DNA of 64,000 nucleotides from Rhodanobacter sp. OK091 (GTDB lineage Bacteria; Pseudomonadota; Gammaproteobacteria; Xanthomonadales; Rhodanobacteraceae). The notes below the pieces were generated by a model. That model did no database searches. It was not told the origin of the DNA and saw only the letters and a list, made by a program, of their open reading frames with translations. How positions within the stretch are numbered: the stretch's first letter is position 1; each line of letters begins with the position of its first letter. The position numbers and the translations under genes were made by a program. Location of the stretch: NCBI RefSeq assembly GCF_900142825.1, contig NZ_FRCH01000001.1:1054001-1118000 (forward strand). Direction: 5' to 3'. Positions 18,186 through 26,830 of the stretch are shown here, in pieces.

Positions 18186-18830
18186 CTAGATTATCTTCAG
18201 CGTGATGGCTTTCAGCACGGCGCGCGTTCGGTCGCGCGTACCGAGTTTGTCGAAGATATCGATGAGGTAGTTCTTGACGGTGCCTTCGGCGATGTGGATC
18301 GCTTGTCCTATCTCTCTATTGGTATATCCGCCCGCCAACAGGCGAAGGATATCGACCTCGCGTTTGTTGAAGCATCCGGTCGGCGCTTCGTCGTCGTGAT
18401 AGGCGTAGCGTGTTCGCAGCAGGTCGGTCGAAATCGGCGCTATGACCTTGCGCCCCCTGGCGACCTCCTCGATGGCTGCGACCAGCTCCAACGGGGACGC
18501 GTCCTTCAGCAAAAAACCTCCCGCTCCGGCCTCGGCGGCGCGAAGGGCCATGTCCGGGTCATTGAACGTGGTCAGCAAGACAACCGGCGGAGCGCCCGGA
18601 ATCCTTCTCAGACGTTCGCAAAGGCCAAAACCATCCAATCCCGGCATGCGGATGTCGGAGAGCACGACATCGACCGTAGTTTTCGTCATCAGATGGAGAA
18701 GCGCTTCTCCTCCATCGGCCTCTGCGACGACTTCAAGTTGCTCGAAGCCGCCGAGCAATGCCTTTAGGCCGCAAAGCACCAGCGCCTGGTCATCCGCCAG
18801 TGCGATGCGAAGACGCCTCGGACCGGTCAT
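18186..18830 (-). CDS. LuxR/NarL-type response regulator (DesR-like)
   Basis: A 214-residue regulator. The receiver domain holds the acidic pair in ALADDQ, phospho-acceptor Asp59 in VVLSDIRMPGLDG, the Thr in VVLLTTF and Lys in FLLKDASP. A LuxR-type HTH follows (FNKREVDILRLLAGGYTNRE, IHIAEGTVKNYLIDIFDKLG). The ATG at 18830 overlaps the stop of the kinase gene (ATGA), so the two are a coupled two-component pair. The likely target is the divergent serine hydrolase promoter, its own promoter, or the ABC operon further on. Confidence 0.92.
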   Translation of the reverse strand: MTGPRRLRIALADDQALVLCGLKALLGGFEQLEVVAEADGGEALLHLMTKTTVDVVLSDIRMPGLDGFGLCERLRRIPGAPPVVLLTTFNDPDMALRAAEAGAGGFLLKDASPLELVAAIEEVARGRKVIAPISTDLLRTRYAYHDDEAPTGCFNKREVDILRLLAGGYTNREIGQAIHIAEGTVKNYLIDIFDKLGTRDRTRAVLKAITLKII

Positions 18831-19975
18831 GACCACGCCACTGGCAGCCAGGCATGCAAGTGGAAACCGGTGTCGCCGGACCGGCCGAACTGGAGATCAC
18901 CTCCCATCGCCTGGAGCTGCTCCCGCATCCCGGTCAATCCGTGGCCGGCGCGTACATGACCGTGCCCACGGCCGTCGTCCCGGATCACCAGCGACACCCC
19001 CTCGCCATCGCGGGACAGTATCGCCCACACATGATCGGCGTCGCTGTGGCGTGCCGCATTGGTCAAACCTTCCTGGAACGTGCGCAACAACGCCTCTGCC
19101 TGATCCAGCGTGGCGACGCGGGCGTCGTCGGCTATCTCCAGAACGACGAGAGGCCGGGGAAAAGGTGCCGCCAGGCGATGCATCGTGGCGCCCAGATCCA
19201 GTCCATCGTGCAGCCGGAGTTGGTGAACCATGCCACGCAGATCACTCAGCAATTCTTCGGTCAAACGCGAGCACAGAGCCACCATCGCGGCCTGATCCAG
19301 CCGGCGGTTGTGGGTCATTGCGGCGAGGTTCAACTGCAATGCGGTGAGTTTGTGTCCCGCCACGTCGTGTAGCTCGCGCGACAGCCGAAGGCGTTCTTGA
19401 TGTCTGGCCGACTCGGCCAGCATGCCGCGCGTGGTCAGCAGTTCGGCGTGTGCGCTGGCGAGCATGTCTCGCGCCTGCTCCGTCTTCTGAGCGAACCGCG
19501 AAACCATGACGGCGAACAGCTGAAGGCTGGCATGCAGGCTGACATAAGTCAGCGGCGCATCCATTTGTCGAAACATCAGGACGATGGAAAGCAACAACGC
19601 GTTCAACAAGACCATGATGATGGCCAGCATCCGGATGCTGGACAGCCTGGCAAACGTCAGCATGGGAACGATCAGCAACGCCGCGGCAGAGTTGTAGCGA
19701 TAAAGCGCCACCAGAACGAGCGTGATGACGCTGAGCACGATAGCCAACGCGAACTGAGCCGCATCGTGCCCGCGCACGGCAACCGACACCATGAACACCA
19801 GAAGGAAAACCAGATGCAGCGACTTCGCCAGTCCATGAACCGGAAACGCTGCGCCCAACGCAGTGGCGATGAGTGGGCCGGACCATAGCTCAAGACCGAT
19901 AGCCGCCCATGCCAACAGGCCCGCTACCGCAATCGCCGATCGGGGGGATATCGCCAATCTCATGCTTGCCAGCAT
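18827..19975 (-). CDS. DesK-type membrane sensor histidine kinase
   Basis: About 382 residues. The N-terminal half has six hydrophobic helices (for example IAVAGLLAWAAIGLELWSG, SLHLVFLLVFMVSVAV, ALAIVLSVITLVLVALY, LAIIMVLLNALLLSIVLM). A HisKA_3 domain has the H-box LRLSRELHDVAGHKLTALQL, and the small ATPase domain has NAARHSDADH and DDGRGHG..GHGLTGMREQL. This is the DesK/NarX class that signals to LuxR-type regulators. The start is uncertain: ATGs at 19975 and 19963 are both possible, neither with a strong ribosome site. Membrane-state or envelope sensing is inferred from the class only. Confidence 0.88.
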   Translation of the reverse strand: MLASMRLAISPRSAIAVAGLLAWAAIGLELWSGPLIATALGAAFPVHGLAKSLHLVFLLVFMVSVAVRGHDAAQFALAIVLSVITLVLVALYRYNSAAALLIVPMLTFARLSSIRMLAIIMVLLNALLLSIVLMFRQMDAPLTYVSLHASLQLFAVMVSRFAQKTEQARDMLASAHAELLTTRGMLAESARHQERLRLSRELHDVAGHKLTALQLNLAAMTHNRRLDQAAMVALCSRLTEELLSDLRGMVHQLRLHDGLDLGATMHRLAAPFPRPLVVLEIADDARVATLDQAEALLRTFQEGLTNAARHSDADHVWAILSRDGEGVSLVIRDDGRGHGHVRAGHGLTGMREQLQAMGGDLQFGRSGDTGFHLHAWLPVAWS

Positions 19976-20015
19976 TCCGTCAGGTCGGAAGAAAGGCAAG
20001 CAGATACCGAAAGAA

Positions 20016-20042
20016 GTGACTTTAGTCACCTCGACTGGTGAC
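20016..20042. promoter_or_regulatory. Candidate operator with GTGAC repeats
   Basis: In the gap between the divergent sensor kinase and serine hydrolase genes lies the inverted repeat GTGAC-TTTA-GTCAC (20016-20029), and a further GTGAC copy at 20038-20042 makes a direct repeat GTGACTTT. A dyad of this type is what dimeric NarL/DesR regulators bind. The location fits autoregulation and control of the hydrolase. Confidence 0.4.
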
Positions 20043-20112
20043 TTTCGATGCCTGACGGCTCTGGTGCGCGCAAGCAGACTGAACGCCTTATCCCAACCCA
20101 AGGTTTGGCAAC

Positions 20113-21192
20113 ATGAAGGCGAAGCTGGCGCGAATTGCGAAGATCGGTGTTCTGGCCATCGGCCTCTCGGTAGTTGCCGGCATAGCGGTGACCTCGGTGC
20201 CCGTCGTATCGCCAGGAGAGCGCAACGCATTCGCGGCCGTTCTCCCTCCGGCCATCATCAAGGACAGCAAACCCATCCAGCAGGCTTATGCTTATTTGCC
20301 GCAGCAGACGCGGTTCGATGCCTTCGTCGCACTGCAAGATGGCAAACAGCTGGCGCAATGGGGAGAGGCGGATCTGCCGATCAATACGCACTCCGTCAGA
20401 AAGAGCCTGCTCAGCGGGCTCTACGGCATCGCCATCGCACGGGGATATATTCGCCTCGACCAGACCCTCGGCGAACTTGGCATCGACGACAAGGTGAAGC
20501 CGCTCACCGCGATGGAGAAGTCGGCGACGATCCGTGACCTGCTGATGTCCCGTTCGGGCATCTACATCGAAGCGGCCGGTGAAGCAAAGGGCATGAAAGA
20601 CGGGCGCCCGCGCCGGGGTTCGCATCGACCGGGGGAGTTCTTCTACTACAACAACTGGGACTTCAACGTGCTTGGTGTCATCTTCGAACGCCGCACGGGT
20701 TTGAGCATCGGGAAGGCGTTCTACGAATGGATCGCCAAACCGACCGGCATGACCACCTTCAAGCCGGATCAGGTCATCTACGACCAGCCAAGCTATACCG
20801 AGCATCGCCAGTTCGTCATCTTCATGACCGCCGCCGATCTCGCCCGATTCGGAATGCTCTATGCCAACAACGGCGTATGGAACGGGCACCAGGTGATACC
20901 CGAATCCTGGGTGCGCGAAAGCACGCAGGCATATTCGGATGTCCACGACATGCCTCCCTTCGATGCCTATGGCTATCTCTGGTGGCTCGATCGTCGCAAC
21001 GACGTTGTATGGGCCGACGGCTGGGGTGGCCAGTTCATGGTCGTCGATGCAAAGCACAGGCTGGTCGTCGTCGCTCGGCGTGACACCGGGCGTAGCTTGC
21101 TGCAAATGGGTTTGTTCGCTGCCTTTGGCAAAGACGGATGGCGCAGCCACTTGCAGAAGCTGCATGACATGATGATTCTGGCCACCGAGTGA
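20113..21192 (+). CDS. Serine hydrolase, beta-lactamase class C-like
   Basis: A 359-residue protein with an N-terminal hydrophobic segment (IGVLAIGLSVVAGIAVTSV) that acts as signal peptide or anchor, so the catalytic domain is periplasmic. Catalytic motifs of the class C/penicillin-binding fold: SxxK at Ser94-Lys97 (HSVRKSLL) and YxN at Tyr179-Asn181 (YYNNWDFNVLG). A KTG-equivalent near WADGWGG is weak. Such proteins are usually esterases, D-amino peptidases or carboxypeptidases; real beta-lactamase activity is not implied. It is divergent from the DesK/DesR pair and converges with the barrel gene. Confidence 0.85.
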   Translation: MKAKLARIAKIGVLAIGLSVVAGIAVTSVPVVSPGERNAFAAVLPPAIIKDSKPIQQAYAYLPQQTRFDAFVALQDGKQLAQWGEADLPINTHSVRKSLLSGLYGIAIARGYIRLDQTLGELGIDDKVKPLTAMEKSATIRDLLMSRSGIYIEAAGEAKGMKDGRPRRGSHRPGEFFYYNNWDFNVLGVIFERRTGLSIGKAFYEWIAKPTGMTTFKPDQVIYDQPSYTEHRQFVIFMTAADLARFGMLYANNGVWNGHQVIPESWVRESTQAYSDVHDMPPFDAYGYLWWLDRRNDVVWADGWGGQFMVVDAKHRLVVVARRDTGRSLLQMGLFAAFGKDGWRSHLQKLHDMMILATE

Positions 21193-21224
21193 CTCCGGTG
21201 CGAAAGTCCACGCGCCGATGTTGC

Positions 21225-22631
21225 TCAGAGGTATCTGACGACCTGGACTACGCCACTCACTCGCCAGGGAAGACTGCCGAAGGCGCTGGTCTTCGAGCCA
21301 ATCGTGGTGCCGACGTAAGCGGAAATGGTCCAGTTGCGCGATGGGAAGTACTGCGCGTACATCTGGGCAAGTCCCGACCCATCGTTCTCTGCGACGAAGG
21401 CGATGGCACCCAGGTTCAACGTCGATGGAATCACGTCCTGCCAGTCGGCCCGTAGAAAAAACTCCCGACGCGTGAGCGGCTCCTGCTGATCCGCCGCGTA
21501 TTGCCGTACATACCAGAACTGCGAAGCGCTGCGCGTATTGTTGGCGCCTTGTTCGGAGATGCGGGAGAACTCCGGGCCACTGAGACCCGACTCGTGATAG
21601 TGATACTCGACATTGAGCGTGAGATTGAAAGCGCTCGTCCAGGAAGCGCCTATGGAGAGATCATTCGAGAATGGCTTGCGTCCCGAGACGTGTTCGATCA
21701 CCGATAGCCCCGCAGGCAGCGCGCCGGTTCTTTCCCCGAATGCAAGCGCGCGCGCGGTAAGCGAGGGTTCTCGCACGCCGGACCATTCGAGATAAGCCAC
21801 CGTACCGGCATTGAGCACGCGGCTCAGGCTTCCACCCCAGTGCGTTCCGATGGCATCGTGGAATGCGAGCAACTGTGGATTGAATGCGGAACCATTCCAG
21901 CTCACTGACAGCAAGCCGCGACCGTCGGCATTCGTTCGTCCCCAACCAGGATCGAAGCTTGCGAGGGCCGATGTGGGGATAGGAGCAGTGTCGGTAAGCC
22001 TGGGGGCATAAGCGGCCGTTACGCTGCCGCCGTCGAACAATCGCTGCGCCTTGATCATCACGACACCCAACCGGCTTTCACGGGCGGCCGATGGATCAAT
22101 CGAGGATAGTTGAACGGCCGATCGGGTCTTGAAGAAATCGGTCGGGTTATAGCCGTAGGCGATTCCTTCTTTCAGATTGACGCGCCCCGCTTCGATGTAG
22201 GTACGCGGCACCAACTCGTCGGAAAGGTAGATCTCCCGGAGATCGTTTTGGGCGTTCGCTCTCGATACGGCCGATAGTAAGCTGCCCGCAAATACGTTCA
22301 GCCGATCGCTGAAACCGAACGTCCAGGCGTTGGCGAGCGGGAGCTTGATATCCGCATCGAGACTCAGGCGATTCTGCCAGGATGGCTGGGCCGCTGGCGT
22401 CGGAATCACGGGCGTCTGATTGTCCCAACCAGTGAACGCGTCCTCGATCCGAATTCGCTGCTCTGAGGAACGCTGAGTAGTCGGCGAGCCCGGGCTCGGA
22501 GTCGCCTCTGCCGCCGGCGGAATCCGCTTGAGGTCATCGTCCTCGCTGGTACTGGTCGACTGCGCGAGCACAGCGTTTGCCATACCAAGCAGGCACAGCC
22601 CGACCACCATTCGTGGAATCCATGGGGTCAT
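21225..22631 (-). CDS. Outer-membrane beta-barrel protein of unknown function
   Basis: A 468-residue exported protein. A signal peptide (VVGLCLLGMANAVLAQ) precedes a Ser/Pro/Thr-rich linker (about 25-75) and then some 20 amphipathic strands (LSLDADIKLPL, WTFGFSDRLNVF, TYIEAGRVNLKEG, LTLNVEYHYHES, FFLRADWQ, WTISAYVGTTIG) ending VSGVVQVVRYL. IAYGYNPTDFFK resembles DUF1302-like and alginate-export-like barrels. It is the last gene of an operon with an ABC ATPase, an FtsX permease and a LolA-like protein (7 bases after the LolA-like stop), so it is probably the outer-membrane end of that route. Substrate unknown. Confidence 0.72.
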   Translation of the reverse strand: MTPWIPRMVVGLCLLGMANAVLAQSTSTSEDDDLKRIPPAAEATPSPGSPTTQRSSEQRIRIEDAFTGWDNQTPVIPTPAAQPSWQNRLSLDADIKLPLANAWTFGFSDRLNVFAGSLLSAVSRANAQNDLREIYLSDELVPRTYIEAGRVNLKEGIAYGYNPTDFFKTRSAVQLSSIDPSAARESRLGVVMIKAQRLFDGGSVTAAYAPRLTDTAPIPTSALASFDPGWGRTNADGRGLLSVSWNGSAFNPQLLAFHDAIGTHWGGSLSRVLNAGTVAYLEWSGVREPSLTARALAFGERTGALPAGLSVIEHVSGRKPFSNDLSIGASWTSAFNLTLNVEYHYHESGLSGPEFSRISEQGANNTRSASQFWYVRQYAADQQEPLTRREFFLRADWQDVIPSTLNLGAIAFVAENDGSGLAQMYAQYFPSRNWTISAYVGTTIGSKTSAFGSLPWRVSGVVQVVRYL

Positions 22632-22637
22632 GCAAGC

Positions 22638-23423
22638 TCACTGCCCCACGCGTGGCAGGTAGTCGCGCTGATACCAGCTGTCGGGTATCGCACGGGCCTT
22701 GTCGTCCGACGTATTCATGGTCGTGACGAGCTTCGAATTGACCGCGTCGATCAGAATGATCTCGGTCGGACGCTGGGCGCCGAGACTCTCACCGTACTTG
22801 TGGTAATAGGCGATCTTGAGGAGTCGGCCGCTGTCGGAGTAGAACTTGCTCTTGACCGGATGGAAGCTTCCTTGCTCCACCCAATAGTCGATCCTGCCGT
22901 AAATGGCGCTGTCATTGCTCGGCACCAATTCAACGTGCCAACAGCTTCGCGCATGTTGATCCGCGTCATTGAGCGTCTCTCCACCAGCCGGCCCGACGAG
23001 CTTGGCGCGATAGTCATGCGCCAGATTGACAGTGACGACATCTCCCTGTGCAGCCTGCCCCAAGAGCCGCTGTTGCGGGGAGATGCGTACGCTTGATCGG
23101 GCCGCGGGATCGTAGAACCACATCACCGTCCCGTTCATGAGGACGGTTTTTTCCACGTCACGAGGCGGCTCCTCATAGCGGACCAGATTGCGGTACTGAC
23201 CTGTGGCGGGATCGACCTTCGAATAGACGCGCAGAACGGTCTGACTATGGGCCGTACCGTCGATGTACTCGACCAGGGTCAATTTTCGCTCGAACGGTTC
23301 GGATGGATTCCGCACGGCATCCGAGGCAGTAACTACCTCGTCGGCGGTCGGGGCTTCGACCGCGCGAGCGCCCAGCGGCAGAATCGACAAGGCGAGCAAC
23401 AGAAAGGAAAGAGAAGTCTTCAT
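22638..23423 (-). CDS. LolA-like outer-membrane lipoprotein-sorting protein
   Basis: A 261-residue periplasmic protein. A signal peptide (SFLLLALSILPLGARA) is followed by a LolA/LolB-like half-barrel domain: YRNLVRYEEPPRDVEKTVLM, MWFYDPAARSSVRISPQQRL, then the DYRAKLVG..C.HVELVP and IDYWVEQGSFHPVKSKFYS strands. This is the LolA-like class usually found beside FtsX permeases or RND pumps and thought to carry lipids or lipoproteins through the periplasm. It overlaps the permease stop by 4 bases, so it probably takes cargo directly from that permease. It is not the housekeeping LolA. Confidence 0.82.
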   Translation of the reverse strand: MKTSLSFLLLALSILPLGARAVEAPTADEVVTASDAVRNPSEPFERKLTLVEYIDGTAHSQTVLRVYSKVDPATGQYRNLVRYEEPPRDVEKTVLMNGTVMWFYDPAARSSVRISPQQRLLGQAAQGDVVTVNLAHDYRAKLVGPAGGETLNDADQHARSCWHVELVPSNDSAIYGRIDYWVEQGSFHPVKSKFYSDSGRLLKIAYYHKYGESLGAQRPTEIILIDAVNSKLVTTMNTSDDKARAIPDSWYQRDYLPRVGQ

Positions 23424-24832
23424 ACGTGCCCCAGAGCATCGACGATGGTGAGCCGTGCGCCGCGCCGCGCTGGAAGCCAGGCCGCGATCACGGCAACGAT
23501 CGCGAGCGAGATCCAGATGATGCCGGCAAGGGGTGCGATTTCGTTCTCCCTGACAAGCAATGGAACGGGACTGGCGCTTCCGGGTGGCTGCCAGGTCAGT
23601 CCGGAATGGTTGATGAGATAGTTGAGAACGAACCCCAGCAAGAGACCGATCGTGGCTCCGATCAACCCGAGCAACAGGCCCTCGGCGACGAACTGGCGGG
23701 TGATACCCAGCTTTCTGACCCCGATGGCGCGCAACGTCCCGATTTCCGGGGTGCGCTCCATCACACTCATGCTCATGGTGTTGACGACGGTGAAGAGCAC
23801 GATCACCACCATGACGAGCGAAATGAAGGAGAAGATCGCGGACATCATCCCAATGACCTGCCGATAAAAGGGCTGCAGCTCCTTGAGTTCGCGAACCTCC
23901 AGATCCAGCCCCTTGCTCTGAATGAGTCCTTCAATGCGCCGTTTCGCCGCATCGATGTCCTCGGTGCGATGGAGTTGCAGCACGATGCCGACCGCCTTTT
24001 TCTCGCCACGCCCGTAAAGAAGTTGCTGCGCCAGGTGGAAGTTCATGACGACGAAGGCGTCATCGAGTTCCTTCACCCCTTGCGCCACAGCGGCGTCCAC
24101 GTAGAAATTGACGACATTCGGTGCCCCGGCGGAGGTGGCCGCCAACAGATCGAGCCGCGGAACGTGGCTCTGCCCGGACTGCTGGGTGGAGCCCTCTCCC
24201 GAATCCTTGAGTCCCGCAAAATCGCGCTTGGCGGGTACGCTCGGGCCTGCACCGTTCGCATCGTCTTGAGGCAGCGCGGTGTTCGGGCAATCCGCGATCT
24301 TCAAGGCTCCGCAGAGGCGCAAAATCCTCCCGAGACCGACGCCCACGAACCCGTGAGTTTCATCGAGCTCGTTCAACGGCGCATCCACCTCTCTCAGTTG
24401 GGCGCGAATCTGATGCTCGTCCCATTCGTGCATGCGGTTGTAGTCCTTGGGAATGACTCCCAAGCCCATGAAGGTCTTCGAGGCATCCGACTCGAAATTG
24501 CCCGCGATGCCGAAAAGGTTCACGGTGGGCGTCACGACATTGATCAGAGGCTTCAGGACAGGATCGTCCTTCACGAGCTGAAGGACGGTCTCGTAATGCG
24601 GAATGCCGTAGGCCGCCGGATTGCCGCTGCCGTACTTGAAGTACCCCTCGCGGTAGATCGCCAGGTGCCCTGACCGGACCACATTCTGGGTTTCGATCTG
24701 TACGAATATCTCCGAGACGAACGCTCCGAAAACGAGCGTTGCCATGGCGCCGATCGCGATGGCCGAGATGGTCATCACAGACCGGCGCACATTGCGCGTG
24801 ATGTTGCGCGCAGCAATCTTGATAGTGCTCAT
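23420..24832 (-). CDS. FtsX-family ABC permease (LolC/E-like)
   Basis: A 470-residue inner-membrane protein. One N-terminal helix (VMTISAIAIGAMATLVFGAF), a long periplasmic domain (about 50-320) and three C-terminal helices (MMSAIFSFISLVMVVIVLFT, LLLGLIGATIGLLLGFVLNY, IIWISLAIVAVIAAWLP), with MERTPEIGTLRAIGVRK in the FtsX domain. This is the LolC/LolE topology. As the only permease in the operon it would work as a homodimer. Both ends overlap neighbours by 4 bases (the ATPase upstream, the LolA-like gene downstream). Confidence 0.88.
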   Translation of the reverse strand: MSTIKIAARNITRNVRRSVMTISAIAIGAMATLVFGAFVSEIFVQIETQNVVRSGHLAIYREGYFKYGSGNPAAYGIPHYETVLQLVKDDPVLKPLINVVTPTVNLFGIAGNFESDASKTFMGLGVIPKDYNRMHEWDEHQIRAQLREVDAPLNELDETHGFVGVGLGRILRLCGALKIADCPNTALPQDDANGAGPSVPAKRDFAGLKDSGEGSTQQSGQSHVPRLDLLAATSAGAPNVVNFYVDAAVAQGVKELDDAFVVMNFHLAQQLLYGRGEKKAVGIVLQLHRTEDIDAAKRRIEGLIQSKGLDLEVRELKELQPFYRQVIGMMSAIFSFISLVMVVIVLFTVVNTMSMSVMERTPEIGTLRAIGVRKLGITRQFVAEGLLLGLIGATIGLLLGFVLNYLINHSGLTWQPPGSASPVPLLVRENEIAPLAGIIWISLAIVAVIAAWLPARRGARLTIVDALGHV

Positions 24833-25560
24833 GAGTGTGCCGTCCGGTGTTCGAGCAGTTCGCCATCGCGGATGGAGAACACCTCTTCCGCGTGGGAAAT
24901 CAGCTGAGGATCGTGGGTGGAAAAAACGAAGGTGGCCCCGTGCTCGTGCTGTACCTGACGCATGAGATCGATGATGGCGGCCCCGGTCTGGGAATCGAGA
25001 TTGGCTGTCGGCTCATCCGCAAGCACCAGCGTCGGGCCCTTGACCAAAGCCCGCGCGATCGCAACCCGCTGTTTCTGACCGCCGCTCAATTGGTTAGGTC
25101 GGTGATTCCTGTGTTCGACAAGCCCCACCGACTTCAAGATTTCGAGAGTGCGTCGCTTGCGCTCGGTCGGCCGCACCCCGAGAAGCACCAAGGGGTACTC
25201 GACATTCTCGTAGGCCGAAAGCACCGGAATCAGATTGAAGTTCTGGAAGATGAACCCGATCTTCCGGGCGCGAAACTCCGACAGTTCATCATCCGACTTC
25301 GCGCCGATCTTCTCCCCGCCGATCTCGAGGACACCGGCAGTGGGCCTATCAAGACAGCCGATGAGATTCAGGAGTGTGCTTTTCCCACTGCCCGAGGGTC
25401 CCAGGATCATGGAAAACCGCTGAGGCGGAATCCCGAAGCTCACGGATTTGAGCGCCTCGACCGGCACATCGCCCAGTCGATATGTCTTGGAGACGCCATG
25501 GAAGCGAACCGCAGCCTCTGCGCCAGAGGTAGAGCTTTGAATGGGAATGGCTATCGCCAT
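24829..25560 (-). CDS. ABC transporter ATP-binding protein (LolD/MacB-like)
   Basis: A 243-residue cytoplasmic ATPase. Walker A is GPSGSGKSTLLN, the Q-loop region is FIFQNFNLIPVLSAYENVEY, the signature is QLSGGQKQRVAIARAL, Walker B is LVLADEPTANLD and the switch His is in VFSTHDPQ. The NFNLIPxLSAxENV pattern is that of LolD/MacB/FtsE ATPases, which drive FtsX-type permeases. The ATG at 25560 has GAGGAG 8 bases upstream; an open frame upstream to 25725 only runs through the 3' end of the NmrA-like gene. First gene of the four-gene export operon. Confidence 0.93.
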   Translation of the reverse strand: MAIAIPIQSSTSGAEAAVRFHGVSKTYRLGDVPVEALKSVSFGIPPQRFSMILGPSGSGKSTLLNLIGCLDRPTAGVLEIGGEKIGAKSDDELSEFRARKIGFIFQNFNLIPVLSAYENVEYPLVLLGVRPTERKRRTLEILKSVGLVEHRNHRPNQLSGGQKQRVAIARALVKGPTLVLADEPTANLDSQTGAAIIDLMRQVQHEHGATFVFSTHDPQLISHAEEVFSIRDGELLEHRTAHS

Positions 25561-25642
25561 GGAAGAAACTCCTCGTCGGCTGCTGATCGGCGATGCTTCG
25601 ATCGCTTTTGTGCAACTTGAATGGCCAGGGTGAATCGGACGC

Positions 25643-25744
25643 ATGGGGCTCGCGCTGAGCGCACGGACAGGGCTAGCCACGTACCAGAACAGTGCGTGCA
25701 TCCAGTGCGCTGGTGTCCTCGACATGAGCGATGCTGTGCTCGCG
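25643..25744. repeat. Direct-repeat copy shared with 18021-18123
   Basis: This segment, covering the last 23 codons of the NmrA-like gene and about 30 bases beyond, is repeated in the same orientation at 18021-18123. The two copies bracket the two-component, hydrolase and ABC-export block, consistent with an old duplication or a recombination-mediated insertion. Confidence 0.7.
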
Positions 25745-26779
25745 CTGCCAGACCTTCGACTCGGGTGCGAACTGCGGTCGCGACGGGAATGGCCTGCGCA
25801 AATCGCGATCGTATTTGTCGAGATTGAAGCCGGACCTGAGCGGGGCGATCATGAACTGGGCGAACTGGCGGAACCGGTTTCCGAGCGTGCGCTGGTTGCC
25901 CGGCAGCGCTGCGTAGCGGCGCGCTATCGTCTCGAAGTCCTCCGGCGGGCGGCCCGTTACGTCGAGCACGTCAGTCGTGGGCGCGCCGAGTTCAAATGCT
26001 CCGCGCTTGTGATCGTCGATGTAGTAGCGAACGCCGCTGATCAGATCGATCGGCAAGCCGCCCAGGCGTGCGGACTTCATGAATAGCCAGGCGGGCGTCG
26101 GCAGGACTTTGACCGATCGACCTACGGCCCGGCCAATCGCCTGTGCCATGTCCTTGGCATCGAGGAGTTCGGGCCCGGTGGGGTGATAGCTCTTCCCGGC
26201 GTGCCGTGCAGGGTCCATCAATGCCGCAACGGCTACCCGCGCGATGTCCTCGTTGGAGGCAGGCGCATTGCGGCTATCGCCGTAAACCCACGGAAATACA
26301 CCGAGGTTTGCCGCATATCCCGTCAGCATCAAATACGAATCTGCGAAAAAACCCGGATTGACGATCGTATGCGCTATGCCGGGCGTCATGGCGAACAATT
26401 GATTCACCAGCCAGAGCTGGCGGGTCATGAGTGACGGATGCGAGGGGCTCGCCAGCCACTGAGTCAGTCCGACGATGTGTTCCAGTCGGGCCTCTCTGGC
26501 GGCAACTGCGAAAGCTACGGCGCCCTGGATCATGTACGGATCGAAAGGCGGGCAGAAATACGCCCCCTGGGCGTCCTTCAGTGCGTCGCCGACGCGCTCG
26601 ACATCGCTCATGTCGGCGACAACGACTTCCGCGCCTTGCGCCCGCAGTCCCGCGCTGCGGCCATCTTCGCCGTGGACCATGGCGCGGACGCGATAGCCGG
26701 CCTTCAGCAATTCGGCAGCCACCACGCTACCCGTCTTCCCGGTCGCACCGGTCACGAAGATTCTGGGCTTGGTCGTCAT
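25673..26779 (-). CDS. NmrA-like NAD(P)-binding reductase
   Basis: A 368-residue atypical short-chain dehydrogenase. The N-terminal FVTGATGKTGSVVAAELLKA is the dinucleotide-binding loop (GxxGxxG); AMVHGEDGRSAGLRAQGAE and VVADMSD follow as in NmrA/TMR-type proteins, which bind NADP(H) and act as reductases or redox sensors. The C-terminal half extends about 80 residues beyond usual NmrA-like members. AAGGAGG lies just before the ATG at 26779. It faces the TetR gene across a GGTACC operator array, so its expression is probably derepressed by a small-molecule ligand. Confidence 0.88.
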   Translation of the reverse strand: MTTKPRIFVTGATGKTGSVVAAELLKAGYRVRAMVHGEDGRSAGLRAQGAEVVVADMSDVERVGDALKDAQGAYFCPPFDPYMIQGAVAFAVAAREARLEHIVGLTQWLASPSHPSLMTRQLWLVNQLFAMTPGIAHTIVNPGFFADSYLMLTGYAANLGVFPWVYGDSRNAPASNEDIARVAVAALMDPARHAGKSYHPTGPELLDAKDMAQAIGRAVGRSVKVLPTPAWLFMKSARLGGLPIDLISGVRYYIDDHKRGAFELGAPTTDVLDVTGRPPEDFETIARRYAALPGNQRTLGNRFRQFAQFMIAPLRSGFNLDKYDRDLRRPFPSRPQFAPESKVWQREHSIAHVEDTSALDARTVLVRG

Positions 26780-26830
26780 CGTTTCCTCCTTAACAGGCTT
26801 GGCTGTTTTTGGTACGGTGGACCAATCAAC

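Noticed and set aside
25561..25725. N-terminal extension of the ABC ATPase frame upstream of 25560
   Set aside because: The extension runs through the end of the NmrA-like gene and resembles no ATPase; the ATG at 25560 has a strong ribosome site.
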